Source of the DNA: an uncultured Pseudomonadales bacterium
GTDB taxonomy: Bacteria; Pseudomonadota; Gammaproteobacteria; Pseudomonadales; Azotimanducaceae
Reading direction: 5' to 3'
Length of the DNA: 64,000 nucleotides
Assembly (NCBI GenBank): GCA_938017975.1
Contig: CALIKQ010000006.1
Location: 62,001-126,000, forward strand
The notes beneath the pieces are model-generated. The model was not told the DNA's origin, searched no databases, and was given only the letters and a program-made list of their open reading frames with translations. Both the position numbers and the translations under genes were made by a program. Positions 1 through 8,899 of the stretch are shown here, in pieces. The stretch's first letter is position 1; the number at the start of each line of letters is the position of its first letter.

Positions 1-1
1 G

Positions 2-352
2 GGTATTTCGGTAGCCGCCTTTGGATTGTCCAGCACTTTCATCACAGCCTTCTCAATGATCTGCTGTATGGGGTTTGTCTCGGCGATTAACATGTCGATG
101 AATCGAAGCGTGGTTCAGCTCCAAGTAGATCAGCAAATGCGTGGCAGAATTATGAGCATTGATCTGATGTCTCATGGCCTGATGCCCCTTGGCATGCTGC
201 CGATCGGGTACATTGCGGAACATCACGGCGTGCAAGCTGGCTTGATCGTCAGCGGTTGCGTCTTGGTGATTACAACGATCATTCTAACCGGGCCACTCAA
301 AGCGATACGGTCAATAGATACCGGCTATCGGCGCGACGCTCACAACCTTTGA
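2..352 (+). CDS. MFS transporter, C-terminal end (partial)
   Basis: This is the 3' end of a membrane transporter cut by the left window edge; the frame is open from base 2 and stops at 350-352. The visible ~116 residues hold hydrophobic segments around an amphipathic stretch with QQMRGRIMSID, a cytoplasmic-loop signature of MFS exporters of the MFS_3 (enterobactin exporter-like) type, followed by two transmembrane helices. The tail is short and polar. Substrate cannot be read from this fragment. It lies 30 bases before the next gene on the same strand. Confidence 0.7.
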   Translation, partial: GISVAAFGLSSTFITAFSMICCMGFVSAINMSMNRSVVQLQVDQQMRGRIMSIDLMSHGLMPLGMLPIGYIAEHHGVQAGLIVSGCVLVITTIILTGPLKAIRSIDTGYRRDAHNL

Positions 353-382
353 AATCTAATCCCGGTTACCAATTCCGCTGAA

Positions 383-949
383 ATGCTGGCACACTTCAGC
401 GATCAACCATCTGTTTCTGAGCTGAACCCCTTGCAACTGATTTTTCATTATTTCTGGCAATTGTGTCTGTTTAGACGCCACCCCGCAGAGTTGCCTGGGG
501 GGCACTCTAACCTTTTAGTCATTGCCTTGATGTATGGCCTGATTGTGATCTGCGCGAGCGCACTGAGCTATCCCTCTCGTAGCTTGTTAACCACAATATC
601 AATGGTTGTCGTGGGCCTGACAATCCAAGTTTCTCTGATTTTCATTTTGATGTGGTTTAAAGGCTTTATAGACCGCACGATTGCTGTAATCGGCAATCTC
701 TTAGGCGCCAGCGCCCTAATGACCTGCCTGTTACTCCCCATCAATCTTATTTTGCTGCAAGGCACCCCAGGACTTGTGGTTTCAGTTGCAGATGCGTTGA
801 CTTGGCTGTGGCTGGGTTGGTGGCTTTGTATATCAGGTTACATCCTCGCACGATCAATCAATATCAGTATTGTTCAGGGTGCCTTTATTGCTTTTCTGAT
901 CGAACTACTGAGCGTTCTCACCAGCTTTTCGTTATTTCCGGAGCTTTAG
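383..949 (+). CDS. Small integral membrane protein of unknown function
   Basis: A 188-residue protein with about five hydrophobic segments (roughly residues 45-62, 68-92, 100-126, 133-155 and 160-185) and a polar N-terminus. The general look is Yip1-like, but I recognise no diagnostic motif and assign no function. It begins with ATG at 383 and ends two bases before mpl, so the two are probably co-transcribed and perhaps translationally coupled. Confidence 0.65.
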   Translation: MLAHFSDQPSVSELNPLQLIFHYFWQLCLFRRHPAELPGGHSNLLVIALMYGLIVICASALSYPSRSLLTTISMVVVGLTIQVSLIFILMWFKGFIDRTIAVIGNLLGASALMTCLLLPINLILLQGTPGLVVSVADALTWLWLGWWLCISGYILARSINISIVQGAFIAFLIELLSVLTSFSLFPEL

Positions 950-951
950 GG

Positions 952-2322
952 ATGCACGTTCACATTTTGGGAATCTGCGGCACGTTGATGGGAAGCATTG
1001 CCCTGCTTGCACGGGCCCAGGGACACATCGTAACCGGAAGCGATGATCAAGTTTATCCTCCAATGAGTACGCAACTGGCTGAAGAAGGCATCGAACTTCA
1101 AAGTCCCTACACCCGAGATAGCATTCCCAAGAACGTCGATCTGGTTGTCCTGGGCAATGCAGGATTAGGCCGAGGCAATCCAGCCGTCGAAGCACTTTTA
1201 GCCGGCAGAACCGATTTTTGTTCCGGCGCTGAGTTTTTGGGTCGATACATTCTTAAAGATAAATGGGTCATTGCTGTTGCGGGCACTCACGGCAAGACCA
1301 CCACAGCGAGCTTAATCGCCTGGATCCTAGAATGCGCTGGTCTTTACCCTTCTTATCTGATCGGGGGTATCCCGAATAATTTTGATCGTTCAGCGCGATT
1401 AACGGACAGTCCATTTTTTGTTATCGAAGCCGATGAATACGACACCTCATACTTCGACCGCCAATCAAAATTTCTGCACTACCATCCTCAAACCCTGGTC
1501 ATCAACAATCTCGAATTCGACCATGCCGATATTTTTGAAGACCTGCACGCGATCGAAAATCAGTTTCATCAACTGATTAGACAGATTCCAGCGAATGGTC
1601 TCGTCATTCACAACGTTGGCGATCCAAATGTCAAAATGCTGATCCAGCGAGGTTGTTGGTCGGAGACGTTGCCATTTGCCATTACCGACCAAGATCGAGA
1701 AATCGTCATGACCGGTTTTACGGCGAATTCAAAAGATTCGGAGGTTTTACTAAACGGCTCGTCAGTCGGCAATCTAGACTGGGATCTAACCGGCACGCAC
1801 AATGTCTCCAATGCTTTAGCGGCGATCGCGGCGGCGCGCCATGTGGGCGTAGTGCCAAGAGACAGTCTCGCGCACTTAAGCGGGTTCCTTGGGGTTAAAC
1901 GACGCATGGAACTGGTCGCCAAGGCAACAAGTGCGACCTTGTATGATGATTTCGCACACCATCCTACGGCGATCAGGACGACACTGGCGGGTCTTCGAGC
2001 CAAAGTGAAAGACCAACCGATCTACGCGCTGCTCGAGCCTCGTTCACACACCATGCGATTAGGCCATCATCAAGACCAACTCGGGGAGGCTTGCGCAAGC
2101 GCCGATCGAGTCTTTTGGTTAAAGCCTGAAAACCTCGCATTTAATCTTGATTTAGCCGTCGCTGAGCAGGGGCATTTGACCTTTGAATCGACAGAAGCTT
2201 TCGTCGAGAGTATTCGTGAGAACCTAGTCAGAGAATCTCAGCACGTCCACCTCGTCATGATGAGTAATGGCGCCTTCGATACCCTCAAAACCGCTCTGAT
2301 AAAAATGATGCATGATGTCTGA
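952..2322 (+). CDS. mpl: UDP-N-acetylmuramate:L-alanyl-gamma-D-glutamyl-meso-diaminopimelate ligase
   Basis: Murein-recycling ligase that attaches the recovered tripeptide to UDP-MurNAc in the cytoplasm, bypassing MurC, MurD and MurE. The N-terminal Rossmann part reads HILGICGTLMGSIA. The ATP-binding loop GTHGKTTTAS lies at about residues 111-120 with Lys115. EADEYDTSYFD, NNLEFDHADIF and HHPTAIRTTL follow, all typical of Mpl/MurC ligases. The frame stays open upstream to 802, but ATG 952 starts exactly at the family N-terminus and gives 456 residues, the usual length. It overlaps the next gene by 11 bp. Confidence 0.93.
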   Translation: MHVHILGICGTLMGSIALLARAQGHIVTGSDDQVYPPMSTQLAEEGIELQSPYTRDSIPKNVDLVVLGNAGLGRGNPAVEALLAGRTDFCSGAEFLGRYILKDKWVIAVAGTHGKTTTASLIAWILECAGLYPSYLIGGIPNNFDRSARLTDSPFFVIEADEYDTSYFDRQSKFLHYHPQTLVINNLEFDHADIFEDLHAIENQFHQLIRQIPANGLVIHNVGDPNVKMLIQRGCWSETLPFAITDQDREIVMTGFTANSKDSEVLLNGSSVGNLDWDLTGTHNVSNALAAIAAARHVGVVPRDSLAHLSGFLGVKRRMELVAKATSATLYDDFAHHPTAIRTTLAGLRAKVKDQPIYALLEPRSHTMRLGHHQDQLGEACASADRVFWLKPENLAFNLDLAVAEQGHLTFESTEAFVESIRENLVRESQHVHLVMMSNGAFDTLKTALIKMMHDV

Positions 2323-3019
2323 ATCGGACCTTTATGGCCCAATCAAGGATTGGTTTGAAGCCAAAGGGTTTGAAGTTCGCGGCGAAGTGAATCACTGCGA
2401 CCTCGTCGCAAAACGCGATAAAGATGTGATCATCGTTGAACTTAAGGTGAAACCCTCCCTCAAGATCTTATACCAAGCAATTGATCGATTCGCGCTGACC
2501 GAAGCCGTCTACATTGGCTTACCCGGCATTCAAGGTCGTGGCCGAAATTTTCGATCCTTCAAAAAAGTACTCCGCCGACTGGGTGTTGGACTTTTACTGG
2601 TTCATACCTCGACTCTGGGACATCGAGTTGAACAGGCTTTTGGCCCAACACCGGTTAGACCACGATCATCAAAGCGACGGACCGCAGCTTTGATTAAGGA
2701 GTTCGACGGACGAGGGGGCCTGGATAACGTTGGCGGTAGCGCTGCGTCGCCCTTGGTCACCGTCTATCGAGAGGACGCATTACTGATTTTTGCTTTTTTG
2801 GAGGCGCTTGGCAGCGCCTCCCCGAGAACACTCAGAAGCTCGGGGTGTTCGCTACGCGCAGGTCAAATATTGCGAGACAATCACTACCACTGGTTTGAAA
2901 AAGTCCAACGCGGGGTCTATCGCCTGGACGCCGCAGCAAGCATCGAGGTACCCAAAGCCTATCCCGAGCTAATGACGCGCTGCCGAGCACATTGCAACGC
3001 CTTACTTGCAGCAGACTGA
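2312..3019 (+). CDS. DUF2161 family protein with PD-(D/E)XK-like nuclease fold
   Basis: A 235-residue protein. The N-terminal ~75 residues contain D-L-V-A...VIIVELK followed by VKPSLKILYQAIDR, which fits the Asp...(Glu)-X-Lys core of PD-(D/E)XK enzymes and the DUF2161 family (putative phosphodiesterases). The C-terminal half is a winged-helix-like region. The start at 2312 overlaps the mpl stop. No methylase or recognition subunit is nearby, so it does not look like restriction-modification. Cellular role unknown. Confidence 0.65.
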   Translation: MMSESDLYGPIKDWFEAKGFEVRGEVNHCDLVAKRDKDVIIVELKVKPSLKILYQAIDRFALTEAVYIGLPGIQGRGRNFRSFKKVLRRLGVGLLLVHTSTLGHRVEQAFGPTPVRPRSSKRRTAALIKEFDGRGGLDNVGGSAASPLVTVYREDALLIFAFLEALGSASPRTLRSSGCSLRAGQILRDNHYHWFEKVQRGVYRLDAAASIEVPKAYPELMTRCRAHCNALLAAD

Positions 3020-3052
3020 ATCCTGATAAATACTCGGTCAAAAGAACTGACC

Positions 3053-5671
3053 ATGACCACTTACCATCAATCCGGACCCGCTACCCAGAGAATTTCCCAC
3101 TTCATCCAGTTTTTTCGAGAACGTCGCTTGGGCCTGAGCCTCTTGACTCGAAATTCATCGCTGGCGCACAACGCATCGCAGACCCATGAAGCACTCACTT
3201 GGCGCGACTTCCAACAAATAATTACCAACGCACGCCAAGTCTTACCCGCCCACGAATTTGATCAAGCAGCCGCGACCTTTTGGCAACAACCAATGAACCG
3301 CTATTGGATTGATCTTGCTCAGATTCAACGCAGACCGTTTGGACTCTTAATCGATTTAGTGGGGGAGTACGGATTTTTATTTGAAGATATGCCACTTAGG
3401 ATTGTGGTCAAGCAACACGACCCCCAAAGGCTCTGGATTCATGCAGAGTCTCTCAACGAATCAACGACCAACATCGCCCTGTCCTATTTGATTTCAGCAG
3501 AGGTCAAATCGTTTGCAGAGCTTTGCGGCCTCTCTCAGTTTAGTCTCGATGTAACCCCTAGACCTCGCGGTTTCGATCTACATTGCGTCACAGGCGTTGC
3601 CAGCGTCCCTCTTGTCCAGAGAATCATCCGAGCCATGCAGCGCCCACCGATTAGTCGCTTGATGATCAATCTGGATAGCCTAAGACTGAGCGCCTCACAA
3701 TTGCGGGCCACTGTATTTCAGCAACATGCTCAACTGAATGAAACCCAGCGGTGGCTGATGGACGAACAAGAAAAAACCGCCGAACTCTTGAGCACCCTGA
3801 ACATTGCGCATTTCTTGGTTCATCAGGATAACAGCATTACTTTTGCGGAGGATCGAACCCCCATCGACCTATTCCCGCTAGAACGCTTCTCGACACTCGC
3901 TGGATTTTGTCGTCAGCTTGATGACCCCAGTCATCAGGATTGCTTGCGACTCATCGATGAGGCTAGACATACTGCGTTCAAACCATTGAAAACCACACTG
4001 GTTATCAAAACAGACACTATCACCGAGATTACGCTTCTCCTTTACCCCAACAATCAGAACAACAACATCACGGTTTGTCTTATCTCAGACAGCACATCGA
4101 TTCAAAAGCCTGCTATGCGCAGAGCTCCACGCTCTGCCGAGCCTGCGATTGAGGCGATCACCCAAGAGGCCATGTGCATTACAGGACCTCGAGGTACCAT
4201 CGAATGGTTTAATCAGAAGTTCATCTCAGTTTTGGAAAGAAGCGAAGCTGAGGTCCTTGGGGCACCGATTAACGACTTCATTCCACAGACCTTGACGGAT
4301 GATCGACTTCGAAGTTTTTACCAGGACCGTTCTGGCAACGAGCGCCTTACCGCACTACCCGCAGGCGCATTGATCAGAGACGACGCTCAAGTCGCTATCT
4401 GCCTCTCTGCCCAAAGCTTTCTGGATCAAGGGCGCCAGAAAAAGTTATATGCTTTTACGGACCGAACCTCTGCCGTGGCGCTCAGCCTAAAAGCTCAAGA
4501 TGCAGAGGCGCATTTTACGGCTCAGGCAGAAGCCATCATCGCAGGTCAAATGGCACGTGGCGCAGCCCACGATCTCGGCAATCTACTGACCATCATCCAA
4601 GCGCAAACCGATCAGCTAAAAGCCAGCACCACCGCCCAAAATCAGAACACTTTTGAGTCTTTAAAGAGTGCAAGCGCCGACGCGGCTTTAATTGTGAAAA
4701 GTTTGCTGCCAGGCAAAGGCTCGTCAGCGGCACCTTCCACGTGTGATCTGGTCAGTTTGGTTAGAGATATTGAGCCGGCAATGGCGCTCACATTAGGTCC
4801 TTCGATCAGGCATCAGATCGAAATCCAAGGCCAACCGTCTGAACTTTTTTGCGCCATGGCGCCAATCACTCTGAAAAGCATTTTAATCAATCTCATTGCA
4901 AATGCGCGGGATGCGATCGCTAACGCTGGTGAGGTGACCCTGCGCTTACTGCCCAATACCCGCGAACTTCAGCAGGAGACGATCCAAGGCAGCTATTACA
5001 TCATCGAAATTGAGGACAACGGCTCAGGGATACCCGCGGCAATGCGCGATCGCGTCTTCGAGCCCGGCTTCACGACCAAAATCTATCGCGGTGGTCACGG
5101 CATTGGCCTTAGCATGCTGAAGCAGCTATTGGTTGAAGCAGGCGCAGAAATTACGATGGAGCAAAGTCCCTCAGGCGGGACCTTAGTTCGCCTGCTTATT
5201 CCTCAAGCAAAGAGATCCTCTGTCTCTTTACCTTCGCCCAAAAACCAATATCCTATGCATCAACCCTGTGCTCTGGTGGTAGAGCCAGCTCCGGAGCTGC
5301 AAGATTTCATCGCACTCACACTCCAATCCTTGGGTTATCGGGTTTTCAGAGCCAGCGACGGTCTCAGCGCGAAAACAATTTTTGAGCGTCACGGGCAAAA
5401 GCTCGACCTCATTGTTTGTGCGCTTGTCCTGCCGCGCTTGGGTAGCCGAGACTTTGTTCAATTCGTTTTAACGACAAAACCCCATCAGTCGGGGCTGATG
5501 ATCTCTTCAAATAACCCGTCAGCTCTTCATCAACAGCTTCTGAGAGACCTCCCCTGGGAAAACCTCAATAAACCTTTCTCACATGCTGCTCTGAAAACTG
5601 CAATCACTCGGGCGACAACCGAGAGGGTGCACTGGGAACAAGCCGATCAGATGCTTCCCAGGCCATGGTGA
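3053..5671 (+). CDS. Orphan PAS-containing hybrid histidine kinase with degenerate receiver
   Basis: An 872-residue cytoplasmic-looking kinase with no clear membrane segments. The first ~380 residues are an unassigned sensor region; a PAS-like domain follows (about 380-470). The dimerisation/phosphoacceptor helix has GAAHDLGN with His506, and the ATPase domain has NARDA (Asn617), DNGSGIP (from Asp655) and GGHGIGLS. A C-terminal receiver-like domain (about 740-860) keeps the Lys of NKPF, but its phosphoacceptor Asp is Ala790 and the usual acidic pair reads VVEPAPE. It has no adjacent response regulator, so its partner must be elsewhere. ATG 3053 is the first good start. Confidence 0.8.
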   Translation: MTTYHQSGPATQRISHFIQFFRERRLGLSLLTRNSSLAHNASQTHEALTWRDFQQIITNARQVLPAHEFDQAAATFWQQPMNRYWIDLAQIQRRPFGLLIDLVGEYGFLFEDMPLRIVVKQHDPQRLWIHAESLNESTTNIALSYLISAEVKSFAELCGLSQFSLDVTPRPRGFDLHCVTGVASVPLVQRIIRAMQRPPISRLMINLDSLRLSASQLRATVFQQHAQLNETQRWLMDEQEKTAELLSTLNIAHFLVHQDNSITFAEDRTPIDLFPLERFSTLAGFCRQLDDPSHQDCLRLIDEARHTAFKPLKTTLVIKTDTITEITLLLYPNNQNNNITVCLISDSTSIQKPAMRRAPRSAEPAIEAITQEAMCITGPRGTIEWFNQKFISVLERSEAEVLGAPINDFIPQTLTDDRLRSFYQDRSGNERLTALPAGALIRDDAQVAICLSAQSFLDQGRQKKLYAFTDRTSAVALSLKAQDAEAHFTAQAEAIIAGQMARGAAHDLGNLLTIIQAQTDQLKASTTAQNQNTFESLKSASADAALIVKSLLPGKGSSAAPSTCDLVSLVRDIEPAMALTLGPSIRHQIEIQGQPSELFCAMAPITLKSILINLIANARDAIANAGEVTLRLLPNTRELQQETIQGSYYIIEIEDNGSGIPAAMRDRVFEPGFTTKIYRGGHGIGLSMLKQLLVEAGAEITMEQSPSGGTLVRLLIPQAKRSSVSLPSPKNQYPMHQPCALVVEPAPELQDFIALTLQSLGYRVFRASDGLSAKTIFERHGQKLDLIVCALVLPRLGSRDFVQFVLTTKPHQSGLMISSNNPSALHQQLLRDLPWENLNKPFSHAALKTAITRATTERVHWEQADQMLPRPW

Positions 5672-5726
5672 TCTCAGAATACACGCAATCGTACAGCGAT
5701 TGATCGCCCGAAAGAGCTAATCAAAC

Positions 5727-5735
5727 TGTTATACT
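5727..5735 (+). promoter_or_regulatory. Extended -10 promoter upstream of argS
   Basis: TGTTATACT at 5727-5735 is a TGn extended -10 with TATACT, 25 bases before the argS ATG. No good -35 sits at 16-18 bp; TTGATC at 5700-5705 is too far. Extended -10 promoters can work without a -35. Confidence 0.5.
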
Positions 5736-5760
5736 CCGCACATTTAACCGTGGGCCCATC

Positions 5761-7473
5761 ATGAACATTCGGCAGTCTCTAGAACAGCAATTGGCGCTTG
5801 CCATGACAAAGGCGGGAATCGATCAACCTAGCCCAATGATTCGTCAATCCCAACGTGCCGCTTTTGGTCATTATCAAGCCAATGGCGTCATGAGCGCTGC
5901 GAAACGATTGCAAATGGATCCTAGGACACTGGCCCAAAACGTTGTCGCGGCGCTGGCCGAGCAGCCCGACTTCACTGCAGAAATTGCTGGCCCGGGTTTT
6001 ATTAACATTACGCTCACTGACCACTATCTTGCCGACGCCTTATCCAAACAGAGTTCATCGGCAAAACCCGTCATTGAGAAGTCCGAACGTGTTGTTGTCG
6101 ATTACAGCTCTCCCAACCTAGCCAAAGAAATGCATATCGGTCACCTGCGTTCAACAGTCATCGGCGATACGGTGGTCCGTGTACTCGAGCATGTTGGCCA
6201 CACACCAATTCGCGCCAACCATGTCGGCGATTGGGGCGCGCAGTTTGGGAGCTTGCTGGCGTATCTTGATGAGTCTAATGCCGCAACAGAGTCGGCGGAG
6301 TTGAGTGATCTAGAAGCCTTCTACCAGGTCGCCAGCAAACGATTTAAAGAAGACACAGCCTTCGCTGAGAAGGCTCGAGAATATGTTGTTCGGTTACAAG
6401 CGGGCGACCCAGAACTCAAAACGCTCTGGCAGACTTTTATTAACACCTCGATGGAACATGGCCAACGTGTCTATGATCTGCTCAACATCACCCTGACGCG
6501 CGATCATGCAATGCCAGAGAGCCAATACAACGACGATTTACAACCCTTGGTTGCAGACCTGACTCGCCTGGGACTGATCGAAAAATCCGACGGTGCGCTC
6601 TGCGTCTTTTTAGACGAGTTTAAAGGTAAAAATGATCAGCCGTTGCCCGCCATGGTCCAAAAAACAGACGGTGGCTTTCCCTATCTTGCAACAGACCTTG
6701 CCGCGTTGCGCTACCGTCATAATACCTTGAAAGCGAATCGTATCCTTTACGTGGTCGGTGCTTCCCAGCAACTCCATCTCAAACAAGTGATTGCGGTTGC
6801 ACGGGCAGCGGCATTTATCCCAGACGAGGTGATCACCGAACACTTGCCCTTTGGGCTGGTCCTTAAGGACGACGGCAAACCCTTTAAAACGCGAGACGGC
6901 GCCGACGTTAAGCTTATTGATGTTGCGCTGGAGGCCGTTGACCGAGCGAAAAGACTGCTCACAGCACGTAGCGAGGACCTGTCTGAACAAGACAGCCAAC
7001 GCATAGCAGAGGTAGTCGGCATTGGCGCCATCAAATATGCTGAACTCCAAAAGAATCGCACCACTGACTATATTTTCGATTGGGAGACGATGTTAGCTTT
7101 TGAGGGCAACACGGCACCCTATCTTTTATACGCCTACACACGCATCCAAAGTCTGATCCGAAAATCATCGATCACCATGACGAACGAAGGCGCGAGCTTT
7201 AATCTCAGCGCCCCTCAGGAGCTCGCCTTGGCCCTCAAAAATTTGCAAATGAGTGAAGCACTCGACTCCTACCTTGATGACTACCAGGCCAACATTCTGT
7301 GCAATTATCTCTATGAACTCGCCGGCTTGTTCATGAGTTTTTATGAACATTGTCCAGTTCTGTCCGCGCCTGAAGCCATTCAAAAGAGTCGTCTTAGGCT
7401 TGCTCGCATGACCGCGAACACGCTAAAAACCGGTCTCAATCTACTCGGTATCGAAACTGTGGAGCGGATGTGA
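5761..7473 (+). CDS. argS: Arginyl-tRNA synthetase
   Basis: Class I synthetase that charges tRNA-Arg; 570 residues, normal for the bacterial enzyme. The N-terminal additional domain is followed by KEMHIGHLRSTVIGD, with the HIGH motif at 125-128. HVGDWGAQFG, the catalytic-core LATDLAALRYR, and FKTRDG near 375-380 (which replaces KMSKS in many ArgRS) are all present, then the helical anticodon-binding domain ending in VERM. ATG 5761 is the first in-frame start after an extended -10 promoter. The stop overlaps the folA GTG start by 4 bp, indicating an argS-folA operon. Confidence 0.96.
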   Translation: MNIRQSLEQQLALAMTKAGIDQPSPMIRQSQRAAFGHYQANGVMSAAKRLQMDPRTLAQNVVAALAEQPDFTAEIAGPGFINITLTDHYLADALSKQSSSAKPVIEKSERVVVDYSSPNLAKEMHIGHLRSTVIGDTVVRVLEHVGHTPIRANHVGDWGAQFGSLLAYLDESNAATESAELSDLEAFYQVASKRFKEDTAFAEKAREYVVRLQAGDPELKTLWQTFINTSMEHGQRVYDLLNITLTRDHAMPESQYNDDLQPLVADLTRLGLIEKSDGALCVFLDEFKGKNDQPLPAMVQKTDGGFPYLATDLAALRYRHNTLKANRILYVVGASQQLHLKQVIAVARAAAFIPDEVITEHLPFGLVLKDDGKPFKTRDGADVKLIDVALEAVDRAKRLLTARSEDLSEQDSQRIAEVVGIGAIKYAELQKNRTTDYIFDWETMLAFEGNTAPYLLYAYTRIQSLIRKSSITMTNEGASFNLSAPQELALALKNLQMSEALDSYLDDYQANILCNYLYELAGLFMSFYEHCPVLSAPEAIQKSRLRLARMTANTLKTGLNLLGIETVERM

Positions 7474-7985
7474 ACCCGAGCTACGCCATTGTTGCAGCCC
7501 AGAGCCGCAATCACGTCATTGGCCGCGGCTCAGACATCCCTTGGCAGGTGAAGGGGGAACAGGCGCTGTTCAAAAAGATCACTCAGGGCGGCTGCTTGGT
7601 AATGGGGCGTAAGACGTTCGAATCAATCGGCCGACCATTGCCTGGTCGCCTCACCCTAATTGTCACAAGACAACAAGGCTATCGCCACGATGGCTGTGAA
7701 GTATTCAACTCGATCAGCGCCGCCATGACTTTTGCGGCAAGCACCGACCGCCCTATATTTGTTGTGGGCGGCGGCGAACTCTATGGAGCAATGATCAACG
7801 ATGCACAGTGTGTTCACTTAACGACAGTGGAGATCGAAGTCTCTGGCGATGTTTACTTCCCTGAATTCCCTCGTCGCCAGTTCGATTTAATCGAAACCGA
7901 GCACTTTGAATCAAATATCAATTACACCTACCAACGCTACGTTAACCGTGATCAGGAGCTGCTATGCCATACGAAAACCGTGTGA
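7470..7985 (+). CDS. folA: Dihydrofolate reductase
   Basis: Reduces dihydrofolate to tetrahydrofolate with NADPH. The 171-residue sequence shows AIVAAQSRNHVIGRGSDIPW at the N-terminus (IGxxxxIPW), MGRKTFESIGRPLPGR for NADPH binding, and VVGGGELY. The catalytic acid position is in the W-x-x-K...LFK helix region as in chromosomal FolA. The GTG start at 7470 overlaps the argS stop as GTGA, so translation is probably coupled. The 3' end overlaps the next gene by 22 bp. It sets a folate theme continued by genes at 24-25 kb and purN. Confidence 0.93.
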   Translation: MNPSYAIVAAQSRNHVIGRGSDIPWQVKGEQALFKKITQGGCLVMGRKTFESIGRPLPGRLTLIVTRQQGYRHDGCEVFNSISAAMTFAASTDRPIFVVGGGELYGAMINDAQCVHLTTVEIEVSGDVYFPEFPRRQFDLIETEHFESNINYTYQRYVNRDQELLCHTKTV

Positions 7986-8899
7986 CCCAAATGCTGGGTG
8001 TAGAAATACCCATCGTTCAAGCGCCCATGGGCTGGATCGCTCGCTCAGCTTTGGCATCGGCCGTCTCCAACGCCGGCGGTCTGGGAATCATTGAGACCAG
8101 CTCCGGAGAACTGGATGCCGTCAAAGAAGAAATCAAAAAAATGCGGACGCTCACCGATAAACCTTTCGGCGTCAATATCGCCCAAGCTTTTGTCCGCGAC
8201 CCATCGATTGCTCAATTCGTCATCGATCAAGGTGTTCAATTTGTAACGACGTCTGCTGGAAGCCCGACACGGTATACCGAACAGCTCAAAGGCGCTGGTC
8301 TTACGGTGTTTCATGTTGTTCCTACCTTGAGTGCAGCACTCAAGGCTGTTTCCGCGGGGGTTGATGGACTGATTGTCGAAGGCGGAGAAGGCGGGGGCTT
8401 TAAAAACCCAACTGAGGTAGCCTCAATGGTGTTGTTGCCCCTCGTCCGCTCGAAAGTCGATGTGCCTATTATTGCAGCGGGTGGAATGGTGGATGGCGCC
8501 ACTATGGCCGCCGCGTTTGCTTTGGGAGCCGAGGGCATCCAGATGGGAACCCGAATGGTATCGGCGTTGGAATCCCCGGTTCATCAGAATTGGAAGAATG
8601 CCATTATCGAAGCACCCGAGACAGGCACCGTATTTTTGAACAAATTTCATTCCCCCGCGCTTCGCGCGCTTCGGACAGATCGAACCGCACGCCTAGAAGC
8701 GCTTGCCGATGACAATATCATGCCCGAATTTGGCGATGCTCAGGCCCTTTACTTCGGCGGAGATATGGAAGCGGCGATTCCGCTTTCAGGACAAGTGGCT
8801 GGCCGAATCGAAGCCGTCCGACCGGTGGCAGATATCATCAACGAGACCCGTGATGAATTCTTTAGAATCCTTGATACCTTGCATCATCAGTACCTCTAA
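7964..8899 (+). CDS. NAD(P)H-dependent flavin oxidoreductase (nitronate monooxygenase family)
   Basis: A TIM-barrel FMN protein of 311 residues related to nitronate monooxygenase / enoyl-reductase FabK-like enzymes. It shows IVQAPMGWIA at the N-terminus, VTTSAGSP, VEGGEGGGF, and AAGGMVDGATMAAAFALGAE (phosphate-binding region) followed by QMGTRM. A strong Shine-Dalgarno AGGAG lies 6 bases before ATG 7964, inside the end of folA, so the overlap is genuine. The physiological substrate cannot be told from sequence; many family members detoxify nitronates or act as unknown oxidoreductases. Confidence 0.85.
   Translation: MPYENRVTQMLGVEIPIVQAPMGWIARSALASAVSNAGGLGIIETSSGELDAVKEEIKKMRTLTDKPFGVNIAQAFVRDPSIAQFVIDQGVQFVTTSAGSPTRYTEQLKGAGLTVFHVVPTLSAALKAVSAGVDGLIVEGGEGGGFKNPTEVASMVLLPLVRSKVDVPIIAAGGMVDGATMAAAFALGAEGIQMGTRMVSALESPVHQNWKNAIIEAPETGTVFLNKFHSPALRALRTDRTARLEALADDNIMPEFGDAQALYFGGDMEAAIPLSGQVAGRIEAVRPVADIINETRDEFFRILDTLHHQYL

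Noticed and set aside
2312-3019. Possible restriction endonuclease
   Set aside because: The PD-(D/E)XK-like core is of the DUF2161 type and there is no methyltransferase or specificity gene nearby.
6610-7050. 146-codon open frame on the minus strand inside argS
   Set aside because: Antisense to a well-conserved gene, no ribosome site, no family resemblance; a by-product of codon use.
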